Part shown: piece by piece, positions 25,864-37,448 of the stretch
Numbering within the stretch: the first letter of the stretch is position 1
How the letters are laid out: every line of letters starts with the position of its first letter
Assembly (NCBI RefSeq): GCF_004796535.1
Contig: NZ_SPHY01000016.1
Span: forward strand, 1 to 49,420
Direction: 5' to 3'
Source: Sphingomonas flavalba
GTDB lineage: Bacteria > Pseudomonadota > Alphaproteobacteria > Sphingomonadales > Sphingomonadaceae
Length of the DNA: 49,420 nucleotides
Made by a program: the position numbers and the translations under genes
Notes under the pieces: generated by a model
The model's database searches: none
What the model saw: only the letters and a program-made list of their open reading frames with translations
Told to the model about the DNA's origin: nothing

Positions 25864-26528
25864 CGGGCGGGGGCCATCCGTGGAAGGAACCCGGCCTCGG
25901 CGCGTTGCGGCCGGACCTGGCGGTCATCGCCGCCCATGTCGCGGCGGGCGCGCGCGTGCTGGACGTCGGCTGCGGCGACGGCGCGCTGATGGCGGCGCTG
26001 CGCGACACCCGACAGGTCGACGCGCGCGGGCTGGAGCTTGACGCGACGGACGTCGCGGCGGCGGTGGCGCGCGGCCTGTCGGTGATCCAGGGCGACGCCG
26101 ACATCGACCTTGCCGGCTACCCTGACGACAGCTTCGATTATGCGATTCTCAGCCAGACGCTGCAGACGACGCAGCGCCCGGACCGCGTGCTCGACCAACT
26201 GCTGCGTATCGGCCGGCGCGCCTTCGTCTCCTTCCCCAACTTCGCCCATTGGCGGGTCAGGCTGTCGCTGCTCTGGGGTGGGCGGATGCCGGTGACCCGG
26301 CTGTTGCCGATGGCGTGGTACGAAACGCCCAACATCCACCATGTCACCGTCGACGACTTCCGCGCCTATGTCGCCGAGCGCGGGCTGAGCGTCGAGGGCG
26401 CCTGGTTCCTGAACCGGGGCCGGCCGACCAGCGCCGCCGCCGCCAATTTCCGCGCGGAACATGCGGTGTTCCTGCTGCGCCGCACCGCCACGCCGCCAAT
26501 TGCGCCCTCCAGCGACGGAGCGGCTTGA
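25860..26528 (+). CDS. metW: methionine biosynthesis protein MetW
   Basis: A 222-residue SAM-binding-fold protein. The Rossmann motif '[12 protein letters not shown]' (residues 34-45), '[19 protein letters not shown]' and '[24 protein letters not shown]' are MetW signatures. MetW partners with MetX and is needed for its full activity in several proteobacteria. ATGA overlap with metX shows strict translational coupling. The C-terminal tail beyond the core fold is Ala/Thr-rich and poorly conserved. Confidence 0.95.
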   Translation: MTGGGHPWKEPGLGALRPDLAVIAAHVAAGARVLDVGCGDGALMAALRDTRQVDARGLELDATDVAAAVARGLSVIQGDADIDLAGYPDDSFDYAILSQTLQTTQRPDRVLDQLLRIGRRAFVSFPNFAHWRVRLSLLWGGRMPVTRLLPMAWYETPNIHHVTVDDFRAYVAERGLSVEGAWFLNRGRPTSAAAANFRAEHAVFLLRRTATPPIAPSSDGAA

Positions 26529-26583
26529 AGGGCCGCGGCCAAGGCGCTAGCCACGTCCTCTTTCCCGCAAAGGAGCACGAAGC

Positions 26584-27108
26584 GTGGCTGGCAGCGTCAA
26601 CAAGGTCATACTGGTCGGCAATCTCGGCGCCGACCCCGATGCGCGATCGCTCAACAACGGCGGGGAAGTGGTCAACCTGTCCGTCGCGACGAGCGAGCGC
26701 TGGAACGATCGCGACGGCCAGCGCCAGGAGCGCACCGAATGGCACCGGGTGGTGATCTTCAACGAAAATCTCGGCAAGGTTGCCAAACAGTATCTGCGCA
26801 AGGGCTCGTCGGTCTACCTCGAAGGCCAACTCCAGACCCGCAAGTGGCAGGACAACGAGGGCAAGGACCGCTATTCGACCGAAATCGTCCTGCAACGCTT
26901 CCGCGGCGAGCTGGTCCTGCTCGGCGGCCGCGAAGGCGGTGCTGGTGGGGGTAGCGGCGGCAGTTGGGGGGACGAGGGACGCAGCGGCGGCTTTTCCGGC
27001 GGCCAGTCCTCCTCCGGCGGCTACGGTCAGCGCGCGCCGCGCGACTCCGATCCTGCGCGCGGGCCGTCCAGCTTCGACGCCGACCTGGACGACGACGTCC
27101 CGTTCTGA
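26584..27108 (+). CDS. ssb: single-stranded DNA-binding protein
   Basis: A 174-residue SSB: N-terminal OB fold '[17 protein letters not shown]', with aromatic stacking residues in '[27 protein letters not shown]', a Gly/Ser-rich disordered tail (about 118-160), and the acidic tip 'LDDDVPF' that recruits repair and replication partners. GTG start with AAAGGAG 8 bases upstream. It binds ssDNA as a tetramer. It stands alone here, without uvrA, its frequent neighbour in other bacteria. Confidence 0.96.
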   Translation: MAGSVNKVILVGNLGADPDARSLNNGGEVVNLSVATSERWNDRDGQRQERTEWHRVVIFNENLGKVAKQYLRKGSSVYLEGQLQTRKWQDNEGKDRYSTEIVLQRFRGELVLLGGREGGAGGGSGGSWGDEGRSGGFSGGQSSSGGYGQRAPRDSDPARGPSSFDADLDDDVPF

Positions 27109-27264
27109 TCGCCGTCGCCGCGCCGCGGGTAACCAGTATCGTTACTAAACCGTCCCAAGCCGGGACAGTCCCATTTCCGGTCAGTGTTAACGCTGTTTTA
27201 ACCTCCCTAACCCCTGCAGCCCTGCATAAGACGCAGGCTCTGTTTTTCGGGGAGCTTGCTCAAC

Positions 27265-27981
27265 ATGCGGAAACTGATGATCGCGACGGCCCTGCTGGCC
27301 GCCACCGCCCTTACCGGCACCGCCAACGCGTCGGTGAATATCTCCAGCATCGCCGGCGACCCCGGCTATCTGACCGGCAACCTCAGCTACACGCCCGGTT
27401 CGATCGTGCTGAACGGACTGAGCATCGGCCGTTTCCAGATGAACGGGACGACGGTTCCCGGCGGCGACCCGGTTTCCTACCTGACCTATTGCATCGACAT
27501 CTTCCACACGGTGCACAGCGGCCTGTTCGAAATTCAGCCGCTGTCGACGCTGGTCACCGATTCGCTGCGCCAGCAGCAGCTGCTCGCCCTCATCTCCAAC
27601 ACCGATCCGCTGCTCAACTCGGCGCTGTCGCTGGCGGAACGCCAGAAGATCTCCGCCGCCACCCAGTTGGCGGTATGGGAGATCGCGTTCGAGGGTTCGG
27701 GCACCTACTCGCTGACCGGCGGCGACCTGAAGGTCAGCGGCGGCACCACCGCCGCCGCAGCGCGCGCTCTTGCCGACGAATATCTGGGCAAGGTGGTCAG
27801 CAACGAATGGACGCCGGTCGCCGGCCAGCAGCTCGAGCTGCTCTACAGCAAGACCAACCAGAGCCAGGTCTTCCTGTCGGCGGCGGTACCGGAGCCGGCA
27901 ACCTGGGCGATGCTGATCGCCGGTTTCGGTCTGGTCGGCGCGGCCACCCGCCGGCGGCGCACCACCGTTTCCTACGCCTGA
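27265..27981 (+). CDS. PEPxxWA-CTERM sorting domain protein
   Basis: A 238-residue exported protein: signal peptide 'MRKLMIATALLAATALTGTANA', a mature region of unknown fold with a single 'YCIDIFHTVHSG' Cys, and the C-terminal sorting signal 'PEPATWAMLIAGFGLVGAATRRRR' split as motif, membrane helix and basic tail. Proteins with this tail are processed by an exosortase, usually in strains making exopolysaccharide. The exosortase is not in this window. A GGGGAG ribosome site precedes the ATG at 27265; the upstream TTG is rejected because it shortens that spacing. A terminator follows. Confidence 0.88.
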   Translation: MRKLMIATALLAATALTGTANASVNISSIAGDPGYLTGNLSYTPGSIVLNGLSIGRFQMNGTTVPGGDPVSYLTYCIDIFHTVHSGLFEIQPLSTLVTDSLRQQQLLALISNTDPLLNSALSLAERQKISAATQLAVWEIAFEGSGTYSLTGGDLKVSGGTTAAAARALADEYLGKVVSNEWTPVAGQQLELLYSKTNQSQVFLSAAVPEPATWAMLIAGFGLVGAATRRRRTTVSYA

Positions 27982-28004
27982 TTCGACTGGAAACGTCTGA
28001 TCCG

Positions 28005-28039
28005 AAAAAGGGGGTCGGCCCGGTGGCCGGCCCCCTTTT
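28005..28039 (+). terminator. intrinsic terminator after the PEPxxWA-CTERM gene
   Basis: A-run, long GC stem (GGGGG-CGGCC paired with GGCCG-CCCCC around a short loop) and TTTT, 24 bases after the stop codon. The symmetric A-run and T-run could allow some function in both directions. Confidence 0.85.
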
Positions 28040-28189
28040 CCTATGCGCGGCCCCGGGTCCACGGGCCGGCATCCCGCCCGGCTTGCATCCCCCCGCCGCG
28101 GATGCTAGCAGCCCGCCAACCCATGGCGGGGCGCTTTGCCGCCCCCTTTTGTTATGGGGCAAACATCCTTCGGGAAGGGCACAAGGCGC

Positions 28190-28744
28190 GTGGAGAATTC
28201 CGGCGGCATTCAGGCTAGCCTAGCGGGGCGCTACGCAACGGCGCTGTTCGACCTGGCGCGCGAGGCTAAGGCCCTCGACGCGGTGGAGAAGAGCCTGGCG
28301 ACGCTGAGCGCCGCCATTGCCGAAGTCGCCGACCTGCACCGCCTGGTCACCAGCCCGGTGCTGTCCCGCGCCGAAACCGGCGCCGGCATCGCGGCCGCCG
28401 CCAAAGCGCTGAAGACCGATCCGCTCACCACGAAATTCGTCGGCGTCCTCGCCGCGAATCGCCGGCTCGATCAACTCGCCGCGATCGCCGCGCTGTTCCG
28501 CACCCTCGCCGCCGGCCAGCGCGGCGAGACGACGGCGGCGGTCACCTCCGCTCATCCGCTTACCGCCGATCAGGTCAAGGCGCTCAAGGCCCAGCTGAAG
28601 ACCCGACTCGGCCGCGACGTCACCCTCGACCTGTCGGTAGACCCCGCCATCCTCGGCGGCCTCGTCGTCCGAATCGGTTCGCAGATGATCGATTCGTCGA
28701 TCCGCACCCGTTTGAACTCCCTCGCGCACGCAATGAAAGGCTGA
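28190..28744 (+). CDS. atpH: ATP synthase F1 delta subunit
   Basis: A 184-residue delta subunit (OSCP homologue): 'SLAGRYATALFDLAREAKALDAVEKSL' at the N-terminus and 'GGLVVRIGSQMIDSSIRTRLNSL' at the C-terminus are family signatures. It joins F1 to the peripheral stalk. First gene of atpHAGDC, as usual in alphaproteobacteria where the Fo genes are elsewhere. A GTG start at 28190 preceded by AAGG is preferred over the upstream ATG at 28136, which would add 18 unrelated residues. Confidence 0.95.
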   Translation: MENSGGIQASLAGRYATALFDLAREAKALDAVEKSLATLSAAIAEVADLHRLVTSPVLSRAETGAGIAAAAKALKTDPLTTKFVGVLAANRRLDQLAAIAALFRTLAAGQRGETTAAVTSAHPLTADQVKALKAQLKTRLGRDVTLDLSVDPAILGGLVVRIGSQMIDSSIRTRLNSLAHAMKG

Positions 28745-30304
<1,560 letters not shown>

Positions 30305-30318
30305 GGGACGCCGGGCGA

Positions 30319-31194
30319 ATGGCCAGCCTCAAGGAACTCAAGCTTCGGATCGCCTCGGTCAAATCGACCCAGAAGATCACCAAGGCGAAGCAGATGGTCG
30401 CGGCGGCGAAGCTGCGCAAGGCGCAGGCCGCCGCAGAGGCCGCGCGCCCCTATGCCCAGCGCCTTGAAGGCGTGGTCGCCAGCCTGGCATCCAAGGTCGG
30501 CAAGAGCGACAGCGCGCCGCGCCTGCTCGCCGGCACCGGTCGCGACGACACCCATCTGCTGCTGGTCGCCAACGGCGACAAGGGGCTGTCGGGCGCGTTC
30601 AACGCCAATATCGTCAAGGCGGCGATCGCCCATGCCCGCGCGCTGATCGCGCAGGGCAAGACGGTGAAGTTCTATCTCGTCGGTCGCAAGGGCCGCGCGG
30701 TGATCAGCCGCAGCTTCCCCGGCATGATCGTCGGTCAGTTCGATACCGCCGCCGTCCGCCAGCCCGGTTTCACCGAGGCGCGGGCGATCGCGCAGGACGT
30801 GTCGGACCGGTATTTCGCCGGCGAATTCGACGTCGCGCACCTGTTCTTCTCGACCTTCCGTTCCGCGCTGGCCCAGATTCCGACCGAGCAGCAGCTTATC
30901 CCGGCGGCGATCCCGGCCGATGCGCCGGCCGGCACCGGCGCGGCGGTGGAATATGAGCCGGATGAGGAGGCGATCCTCGCCGATCTGCTGCCGCGCAACA
31001 TCGCGATCCAGATCTTCAAGGCGCTGCTGGAAAACCAGGCCAGCGAGCAGGGCGCCTCGATGACCGCGATGGACAATGCGACGCGCAACGCCGGCGACCT
31101 GATCAATCGCCTGACCATCGAATATAACCGCAGCCGCCAGGCGGCGATCACCACCGAACTCGTCGAGATCATCTCGGGCGCGGAAGCGCTCTAA
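30319..31194 (+). CDS. atpG: ATP synthase F1 gamma subunit
   Basis: A 291-residue gamma subunit that forms the rotating central shaft. N-terminal '[33 protein letters not shown]' and the C-terminal family signature '[37 protein letters not shown]' form the coiled coil. The length is normal for alphaproteobacteria. Followed by atpD after 24 bases with an AAGGAAAG ribosome site. Confidence 0.98.
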   Translation: MASLKELKLRIASVKSTQKITKAKQMVAAAKLRKAQAAAEAARPYAQRLEGVVASLASKVGKSDSAPRLLAGTGRDDTHLLLVANGDKGLSGAFNANIVKAAIAHARALIAQGKTVKFYLVGRKGRAVISRSFPGMIVGQFDTAAVRQPGFTEARAIAQDVSDRYFAGEFDVAHLFFSTFRSALAQIPTEQQLIPAAIPADAPAGTGAAVEYEPDEEAILADLLPRNIAIQIFKALLENQASEQGASMTAMDNATRNAGDLINRLTIEYNRSRQAAITTELVEIISGAEAL

Positions 31195-32757
<1,563 letters not shown>

Positions 32758-32766
32758 GGAAGCATC

Positions 32767-33027
32767 ATGGCCCTGCACTTCGAACTCGTGACCCCGGAAC
32801 GGCTTGTCCTCTCGCAGGATGTCTACATGGTCACCGTGCCCGGCACCGAGGGCGACTTCGGTGTGCTGCAGGGCCATGCGCCGTTCATGTCGACGATCCG
32901 CGACGGCGCGCTGCATGTCTATGACAGCAACGGCGCCGCCCCGCGCGAGATTCATGTCGTCGGCGGCTTCGCCGAAGTCGGCGAGAACGGCCTGACCGTC
33001 CTCGCCGAACGCGTCATCGAGGACTGA
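32767..33027 (+). CDS. atpC: ATP synthase F1 epsilon subunit
   Basis: An 86-residue epsilon subunit, essentially only the N-terminal beta-sandwich ('[38 protein letters not shown]'). The C-terminal helical hairpin that inhibits ATP hydrolysis in E. coli is missing, as in many alphaproteobacteria where a separate zeta-type inhibitor is used. Last gene of the operon, 9 bases after atpD. A GC hairpin CCCCGC/GCGGGG at 33028-33051 follows the stop directly but lacks a T-run. Confidence 0.95.
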   Translation: MALHFELVTPERLVLSQDVYMVTVPGTEGDFGVLQGHAPFMSTIRDGALHVYDSNGAAPREIHVVGGFAEVGENGLTVLAERVIED

Positions 33028-33177
33028 CCCCGCCCGGCGGCCGGAGCGGGGCGCGGCCACCGCGCCGCCAATCCATGCCCGCAACGCCGGATTCTCCGCC
33101 AGCTCGCGAAGCGAGTGGTCATGCCCCATTCTGTTAAAACCTTGGCGTGTAGCGGCCGTCCGACGATGGAGGCTTTT

Positions 33178-33525
33178 ATGAAACATGCCGCCGCGCTTGT
33201 CCTGGCGCTTGTCCCCTGCCCGGCCCTGGCCGCACCGGTCTATCTCAAATGCCAGCTGGCCCCGGGCACGAAAGGCGGCGCCGGCGGGCAAGATCTGGCC
33301 GCCAGCGCGCCGATGGACATAACTCTCAACGAAGACGCCGGGACGGTTACCTACGCCTTTCCTACCGCGGCGCGCGCCTACACGGTCCGCGGCATCTTCA
33401 CCGCCGAACAGGTGACGTTCAACGGCTTCTCGGTCGATCGCACCAACCTGGCGTTCCAGCGCTCCACTTTCGGCGTAGTCGATCGCGGCCAATGCACGCT
33501 GGTCGAGGTCAAACGCGCCTTCTAG
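33178..33525 (+). CDS. small exported protein, unknown function
   Basis: A 115-residue protein with a clear signal peptide 'MKHAAALVLALVPCPALAA' followed by a mature region starting 'PVYLKCQLAPGTKGG' and ending 'VDRGQCTLVEVKRAF'. Two cysteines (one near each end of the mature part) could form a disulphide. I do not recognise a family. Similar small periplasmic proteins are widespread in sphingomonads. A GGAGG site lies 6 bases before the ATG. A second in-frame upstream start exists but would bury the signal peptide. Confidence 0.7.
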   Translation: MKHAAALVLALVPCPALAAPVYLKCQLAPGTKGGAGGQDLAASAPMDITLNEDAGTVTYAFPTAARAYTVRGIFTAEQVTFNGFSVDRTNLAFQRSTFGVVDRGQCTLVEVKRAF

Positions 33526-34064
33526 TCGATCCGGCACGCTCCCGCTGTTTGTCGCGGCACCTGTGGCCATCCCCGAACCTGAGCCGGTCGCGCATCCGTT
33601 CCCGCGCCACCTGCAATCGGCCGCGACACGCCGGGCCTGCTCTTCGACTTCCGCCGCCATACGGGCTGTAATAACCACAATGGCGGACACCCGGACGCTT
33701 CAGAAGCGGTTCGTGAAGCTGGAAGATGCCGGGAAGCCGCGACCGCCCTCGTTCACGCTCCTGTTTGATTGTTTGGCGCACGGGTTGAGCGTGAAGTGCT
33801 GCCGAGCATTGAAAGCGGGGCGCTGGACCGGCGGGTCGTCGTTGCCCTCCGAGCATGGGAATCGGACGTTACATGGCGGCAGGCATATGCTCGCCGGTAG
33901 CAGCATAGGGTTGCGCGGGGCTTGTGGAATGACCGCTGCCACCTCGTGCGCCGATCCGCCGCGCATTTTACACTGCTCTTACACAACCCCTGACGGCCAT
34001 GTGCAAGAGCGGCCCCGAAGGGCGTACGCAACTGTTTTTAGGACGAAAAGTGGTGAACGCACTA
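33526..34064. other. intergenic stretch with no supported gene, chromosomal flank of the integrated element
   Basis: About 540 bases without a convincing gene. Open frames exist on both strands (for example plus 33563-34093), but none has a ribosome site plus recognisable protein. From about 33967 the sequence resembles the region 40313-40399 next to tRNA-Lys at an almost constant distance from the tRNA end (shared 16-base block at 33968-33983 and 40316-40331). I read it as the original downstream flank of tRNA-Lys. Confidence 0.5.
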
Positions 34065-34913
34065 GGTGGTGTGGACACTTATCTAAGCCATAGTACGGTA
34101 GCGGCGAGAGTGATGACGGCGAGGTAGTTTCGAGCGGTTTTCTCGAATCGGGTTGCGACGCGTCGGAACTGCTTGAGCTTGCTGAAGCAGCATTCGACGA
34201 GATGGCGCTGGGCGTAGAGATGCTTGTCGAGCGTATGCTTGCGGGCGCGCGACGGGTTGCTGGGGATGACGGCGACAGCGCCCTTTGCAGCTATGGCTTG
34301 TCGGAAGTGATCGGCGTCATAGGCGGTATCGGCCATGACGACCTTGGCGGGCAGACCATCGATCAGCGGTGCGGCTTGCGGCACATCGCCGCGATGACCG
34401 GCAGTCAATGCGAACCGGACTGGGCAACCAAGGCCGCGAACCGCGAGATGGATCTTGGTGCTCAGACCGCCGCGGGAACGGCCAATGGCTTGATCTTCAG
34501 ACCCCCCCTTTTTGGCCCCCGCCGCATGCTGATGCGCGCGAACCACGGTGGAATCGACGATCAGATACTCGAAGTCCGGATCATCGGACATCGCTTCGAA
34601 TATCCGCCACCATACCCCCTTCGCGCTCCATCGGCTGAAGCGCCGGAACACGCTGTTCCAGTCCCCAAACACCTCGGGAAGATCGCGCCAGGGAGAACCC
34701 GTCCGCACGATCCAAAGCACCGCTTCAACGAACATCCTGTTGTCCCGGCCTGTCGAACCCTTCTGATCAGGGCGACCGATTATCAACGGCGCCATCCGGT
34801 CCCAAGCCGCATCGCTCAACACCAATCAATCCATCACACCCAACGCCGCCTCCAAAAAGACAGCCTTGAATCAGACTTTCGCAACCAGGGGAATCCTAAG
34901 AGTCCACACCACC
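34065..34913 (-). mobile_element. complete IS5-family (IS427-like) insertion sequence
   Basis: 849 bases bounded by imperfect 17-base terminal inverted repeats starting GGTGGTGTGGAC (one mismatch), each end flanked by the dinucleotide TA at 34063-34064 and 34914-34915 as target duplication within a CTAG site. It carries one transposase gene on the minus strand. It is inserted in the tRNA-Lys-derived left attachment repeat: removing the IS and one TA restores the tRNA 3' end sequence with one base difference from the intact tRNA. Confidence 0.93.
34079..34825 (-). CDS. IS5-family DDE transposase
   Basis: A 248-residue transposase in a single frame: N-terminal 'LSDAAWDRMAPLI' DUF4096 domain, then the DDE core with 'YLIVDSTVVRAHQ' (first Asp), 'VVMADTAYDADHF' (second Asp) and 'LVECCFSKLKQFRR' (Glu in the YxxxE-like box). 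It starts at TTG or GTG. Between domains the coding strand contains five A then seven G near 34502-34513; many IS427-group elements use such a run for a programmed frameshift, but here the frame is continuous. It looks active. Confidence 0.92.
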   Translation of the reverse strand: MVLSDAAWDRMAPLIIGRPDQKGSTGRDNRMFVEAVLWIVRTGSPWRDLPEVFGDWNSVFRRFSRWSAKGVWWRIFEAMSDDPDFEYLIVDSTVVRAHQHAAGAKKGGSEDQAIGRSRGGLSTKIHLAVRGLGCPVRFALTAGHRGDVPQAAPLIDGLPAKVVMADTAYDADHFRQAIAAKGAVAVIPSNPSRARKHTLDKHLYAQRHLVECCFSKLKQFRRVATRFEKTARNYLAVITLAATVLWLR

Positions 34914-34915
34914 TA

Positions 34916-34946
34916 GGGCTCGAACCTAGGACCCGCTGATTAAGAG
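34916..34946 (-). repeat. left attachment repeat: displaced 3' half of tRNA-Lys
   Basis: 31 bases identical to 40414-40444 in the intact tRNA-Lys(CTT): the anticodon 3' stem, variable loop and T-arm. With the part left of the IS (to 34050, TGGTGAACGCAC; one mismatch) the repeat spans about 45 bases. This is the classic signature of integration into a tRNA gene: the intact tRNA is at the far end and this displaced fragment marks the other boundary. Confidence 0.9.
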
Positions 34947-35381
34947 CGTGGCTTAAGATCCTATTATAGCTTGTCAAAACCCGTCAAAGCGGGCCACAAG
35001 TCATTAAAATCAGCGGGTCTCGCGTCCGGCGGATCGCTTCACTCATCTTCACTCTTCGGCACCCAAATTCAGGCGTCTGGTACCCATATGCGTCCTGCGT
35101 GGAAGACACGCAGTTTATTGAGATCGATTTTCTGGAGAATGTCGCGCGGCATCTGGTGCGGCGTATCGGCGAGGAGTTTGGTCTAAACCACCCCCCGGTC
35201 ATATCGTGCATATCGCATTGGATCGGGCGTGTCAGGAATATTCCCGCCAGATCACGCGACAATCAATTCGCCAATTCGAAGCAGGCTGCACCTTTCCCAT
35301 GCAAGCCTCGTCAAAACCGGAAAATCCTTTGAGATTAGCGGAATACTGTGATTTTTGAGCTGTCATCGAAAGGATGACAGT
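34947..35381. other. non-coding left end of the element
   Basis: 435 bases between the attachment repeat and the integrase. Near the repeat there are two GTCAAA copies (34977 and 34985) that could be integrase arm sites. A GTG-started frame at 35099-35332 encodes 77 residues with protein-like composition ('FIEIDFLENVARHLVRRIGEEFGLNHPP'), but it has no ribosome site and no recognised family; I list it here as possible rather than as a gene. Confidence 0.4.
35360..35380 (+). promoter_or_regulatory. inverted repeat over the integrase ribosome-binding site
   Basis: CTGTCAT (35360-35366) and ATGACAG (35374-35380) flank a 7-base spacer that carries the start of the Shine-Dalgarno AAGGA; the GTG start follows at 35382. 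It contains the shared core TCAT-N7-ATGA. As DNA it is a candidate operator; as RNA it is a hairpin with the ribosome site in its loop and stem edge. Confidence 0.5.
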
Positions 35382-36524
35382 GTGCGTAAGGCGCTAACCG
35401 ATAAGACGATTCAAGCCCTGAAACCTCGCAAGGGGGTCTATGACGTTCATGACATGCATTGTCCGGGCCTGACCGTTCGCGTCTTTGAAAGTGGACTGAG
35501 GTCGTTCGCACTTCGATATCGCTACGGCACAAAGCAGCGTCGCTACGGCCTTGGCCGCTATCCGGTCGTTAGCCTTGTCAAAGCCCGTGAAAAAGCGATC
35601 GAGGCGTTGCGGCAAGTGGAGGAAGGAATCGATCCTTCGCGCCGCCGTCGCCAGCCCGATATGCAGGTTGAAGCAATTTGCGCGGCGTTCATCCGGCAAT
35701 ATGCGAAACCGCGCAACCGCAACTGGCGCGAGACTGAGCGTATCCTCAATCGCGAGTTCGTCACGGTCCACGGACAACGGAACATCCGCCAAATCAAGCG
35801 GCACGATGTCTTGGAAATCATGGATGCGGCGCTTGAGCGAGGGGCCAGTTATCAGGCCAACCGCATCCTTGCGACGATCCGCAAGCTATTCAATTGGTGC
35901 CTCGAACGCGGGATCGTCGAGGCAACGCCGATCGCGGGCCTCAAAGCGCCCACAAGGGAGTTGTCGCGGGATCGGGTTCTTGACGATGGTGAAATCCGCC
36001 GCGTGCTGAATGCGGCGCGGTTGGATGCCTATCCCTTTCGGCAATTCGTCCCGCTGTTGCTCGCAACCGCTCAGCGGCGCGGTGAACTGGCGAATATGCG
36101 TTGGAGTGAGTTGGACCTTGAGGCGCGGACTTGGGTGATCCCTGCCGAGCGCGCCAAGAACGGCAAACCGCATATCGTCTACCTGAGCGACTTCGCATTG
36201 GCGCTGCTGGACGAGGTGCCGCAATTCGTCGACTGCGATTATGTGTTTACGACCACGCGCCGGTCACCCGTGAGTGGGTTCAGTAAGGCATTGCGGTGGC
36301 TGCACGAGCACTCGGAGACATCCGACTGGCACATGCATGATCTTCGGCGCACGGCGGCGTCGGGGATGGCGAGGGCGGGAGTTGCACCCTACGTTGTCGA
36401 GAAGGTGCTGAACCATGTGAGCGGGGTGGCGGCGGTCTACAACCGCTACGCCTACGACGCCGAACGATGCGCGGCATTGGAGAAGTGGGGCGAAACGCTG
36501 TCCGCATTGGCAGATCAGAATTAG
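35382..36524 (+). CDS. tyrosine site-specific integrase (P4 family)
   Basis: A 380-residue recombinase with an N-terminal DUF4102 arm-binding domain ('LTDKTIQALKPRKGVYDVHD...GLTVRVFESGLRSFALRYRY'), a core-binding SAM-like domain (about 95-175) and the catalytic domain: Arg233, Lys259, His319/Arg322, His345 and nucleophile Tyr353. All are intact, so it should be active. P4-type integrases favour tRNA 3' ends, as seen here. GTG start at 35382 with AAGGA in the preceding hairpin; the longer TTG-started form is rejected because it lacks a ribosome site. Confidence 0.95.
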   Translation: MRKALTDKTIQALKPRKGVYDVHDMHCPGLTVRVFESGLRSFALRYRYGTKQRRYGLGRYPVVSLVKAREKAIEALRQVEEGIDPSRRRRQPDMQVEAICAAFIRQYAKPRNRNWRETERILNREFVTVHGQRNIRQIKRHDVLEIMDAALERGASYQANRILATIRKLFNWCLERGIVEATPIAGLKAPTRELSRDRVLDDGEIRRVLNAARLDAYPFRQFVPLLLATAQRRGELANMRWSELDLEARTWVIPAERAKNGKPHIVYLSDFALALLDEVPQFVDCDYVFTTTRRSPVSGFSKALRWLHEHSETSDWHMHDLRRTAASGMARAGVAPYVVEKVLNHVSGVAAVYNRYAYDAERCAALEKWGETLSALADQN

Positions 36525-36554
36525 ATACACAGCGTGTATCATTTGTGATATGAT
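36524..36554 (+). promoter_or_regulatory. tacA promoter/operator region
   Basis: Perfect inverted repeat GATACAC-AGC-GTGTATC (36524-36540), overlapping the integrase stop, followed by TCAT-N7-ATGA (36539-36553) and a -10-like TATGAT (36549-36554) with TACACA 17 bases upstream. Operators of this type are bound by the ribbon-helix-helix antitoxin for autorepression. The AAAGGA ribosome site precedes the ATG at 36575. Confidence 0.55.
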
Positions 36555-36574
36555 CGCCGTGAAAGGAAATCGCG

Positions 36575-36871
36575 ATGGATATGTCCCCCGATCGAGCGAA
36601 CCGCGCCCACGAGCTGAAGGCTGTGAATTTGCGCGTCCGTGAGGACACGCGCGCGCTGATCGACAAGGCGGCCAGCATTCAAGGTCGTTCGCGGACGGAC
36701 TTCATGATCGAGGCAGCGCGCCGCGCCGCTGAAGACGCGATCCTCGACCAACGGGTCATCATGGTCAGCCAGGAGAGTTATGATCACTTTCTGGCGATCT
36801 TGGAGCGTCCGCCGGAAGTGAGCGAAGAGTTGGTCAAACTCATGCGCACGAAAGCGCCTTGGGATCAGTGA
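36575..36871 (+). CDS. tacA: TacA-like antitoxin (DUF1778)
   Basis: A 98-residue DUF1778 protein: N-terminal ribbon-helix-helix DNA-binding part ('AVNLRVREDTRALIDKAASIQGRSRTDFMIEAARRAAED') and a C-terminal toxin-neutralising tail ('VIMVSQESYDHFLAILERPPEVSEELVKLM'). TacA binds and inhibits the TacT acetyltransferase and represses its own operon. The stop overlaps the start of the toxin gene (GTGA), the standard arrangement. It may stabilise the element by post-segregational killing or act in phage defence. Confidence 0.9.
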   Translation: MDMSPDRANRAHELKAVNLRVREDTRALIDKAASIQGRSRTDFMIEAARRAAEDAILDQRVIMVSQESYDHFLAILERPPEVSEELVKLMRTKAPWDQ

Positions 36872-37362
36872 CAGGTCTGACCGCTCCGGCGTTGCTCGCC
36901 GATTGCCATATTCTGGATGAATTTCGGTCAGGCGTCCCCACGCTCGACGACTGGTTGCTTCGTCGCGCCCGACCCAATCAAATCGCTGGCGCAAGTCGCG
37001 TTTTCGTCACCTGCGACGGCGATAGGGTCGTGGGATATTATGCGCTGGCATCGAGCGCGATTGCGTGCGGCGATGCAACTGGCCGAATGCGGCGCAACAT
37101 GCCTGATCCCATTCCGGTCGTCGTGCTGGCGCGTTTGGCCGTGGATGAAGCTTATCAAGGCAGGAAAATCGGACGGGGGCTGATGCGCGATGCGGCAATG
37201 CGCGTCCTTGCGGCTGCCGGGGAGATTGGCATTCGGGGGCTTGTGGTCCACGCCATTTCCGAGGATGCCAAGGCCTTCTATCTCAATCTTGGCATGTTAC
37301 CGTCGCCCACGAACGACTTGGCCTTGATGATCCCGCTCGGCGATCTGGCGGCGGCCTTGTGA
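36868..37362 (+). CDS. tacT: TacT-like GNAT acetyltransferase toxin
   Basis: A 164-residue GNAT protein. Acetyl-CoA motif A is 'VLARLAVDEAYQGRKIGRGLMRDAAMRVL' (about residues 88-117) and the catalytic Tyr region is 'EDAKAFYLNLGML'. TacT toxins block translation by acetylating the amino group of charged tRNAs. Starts at GTG overlapping the antitoxin stop; the family motif 'LDDWLLRRARPNQIAGASRVFVTCDGDRVVGYYAL' near the N-terminus supports this start. Which tRNAs are modified is unknown. Confidence 0.9.
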   Translation: MTGLTAPALLADCHILDEFRSGVPTLDDWLLRRARPNQIAGASRVFVTCDGDRVVGYYALASSAIACGDATGRMRRNMPDPIPVVVLARLAVDEAYQGRKIGRGLMRDAAMRVLAAAGEIGIRGLVVHAISEDAKAFYLNLGMLPSPTNDLALMIPLGDLAAAL

Positions 37363-37399
37363 GCAGAGCCGTTTCACTGACGGCCCTAGCCGCAATATT

Positions 37400-37413
37400 T
37401 TCCCGATCGGGAA
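37400..37413 (+). promoter_or_regulatory. HipB-type operator, distal copy
   Basis: Perfect 14-base palindrome TTCCCGATCGGGAA with AT-rich flanks, 56 bases before the repressor ATG. Probably overlaps the promoter. Confidence 0.65.
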
Positions 37414-37448
37414 CAATCAGTGGATTTAACGGAATTTGGGCCAAAATA

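Noticed and set aside
33563-34093. Plus-strand open frame of 176 codons before the IS
   Set aside because: Runs into the IS, has no domain, and the region aligns with the non-coding flank on the other side of the element.
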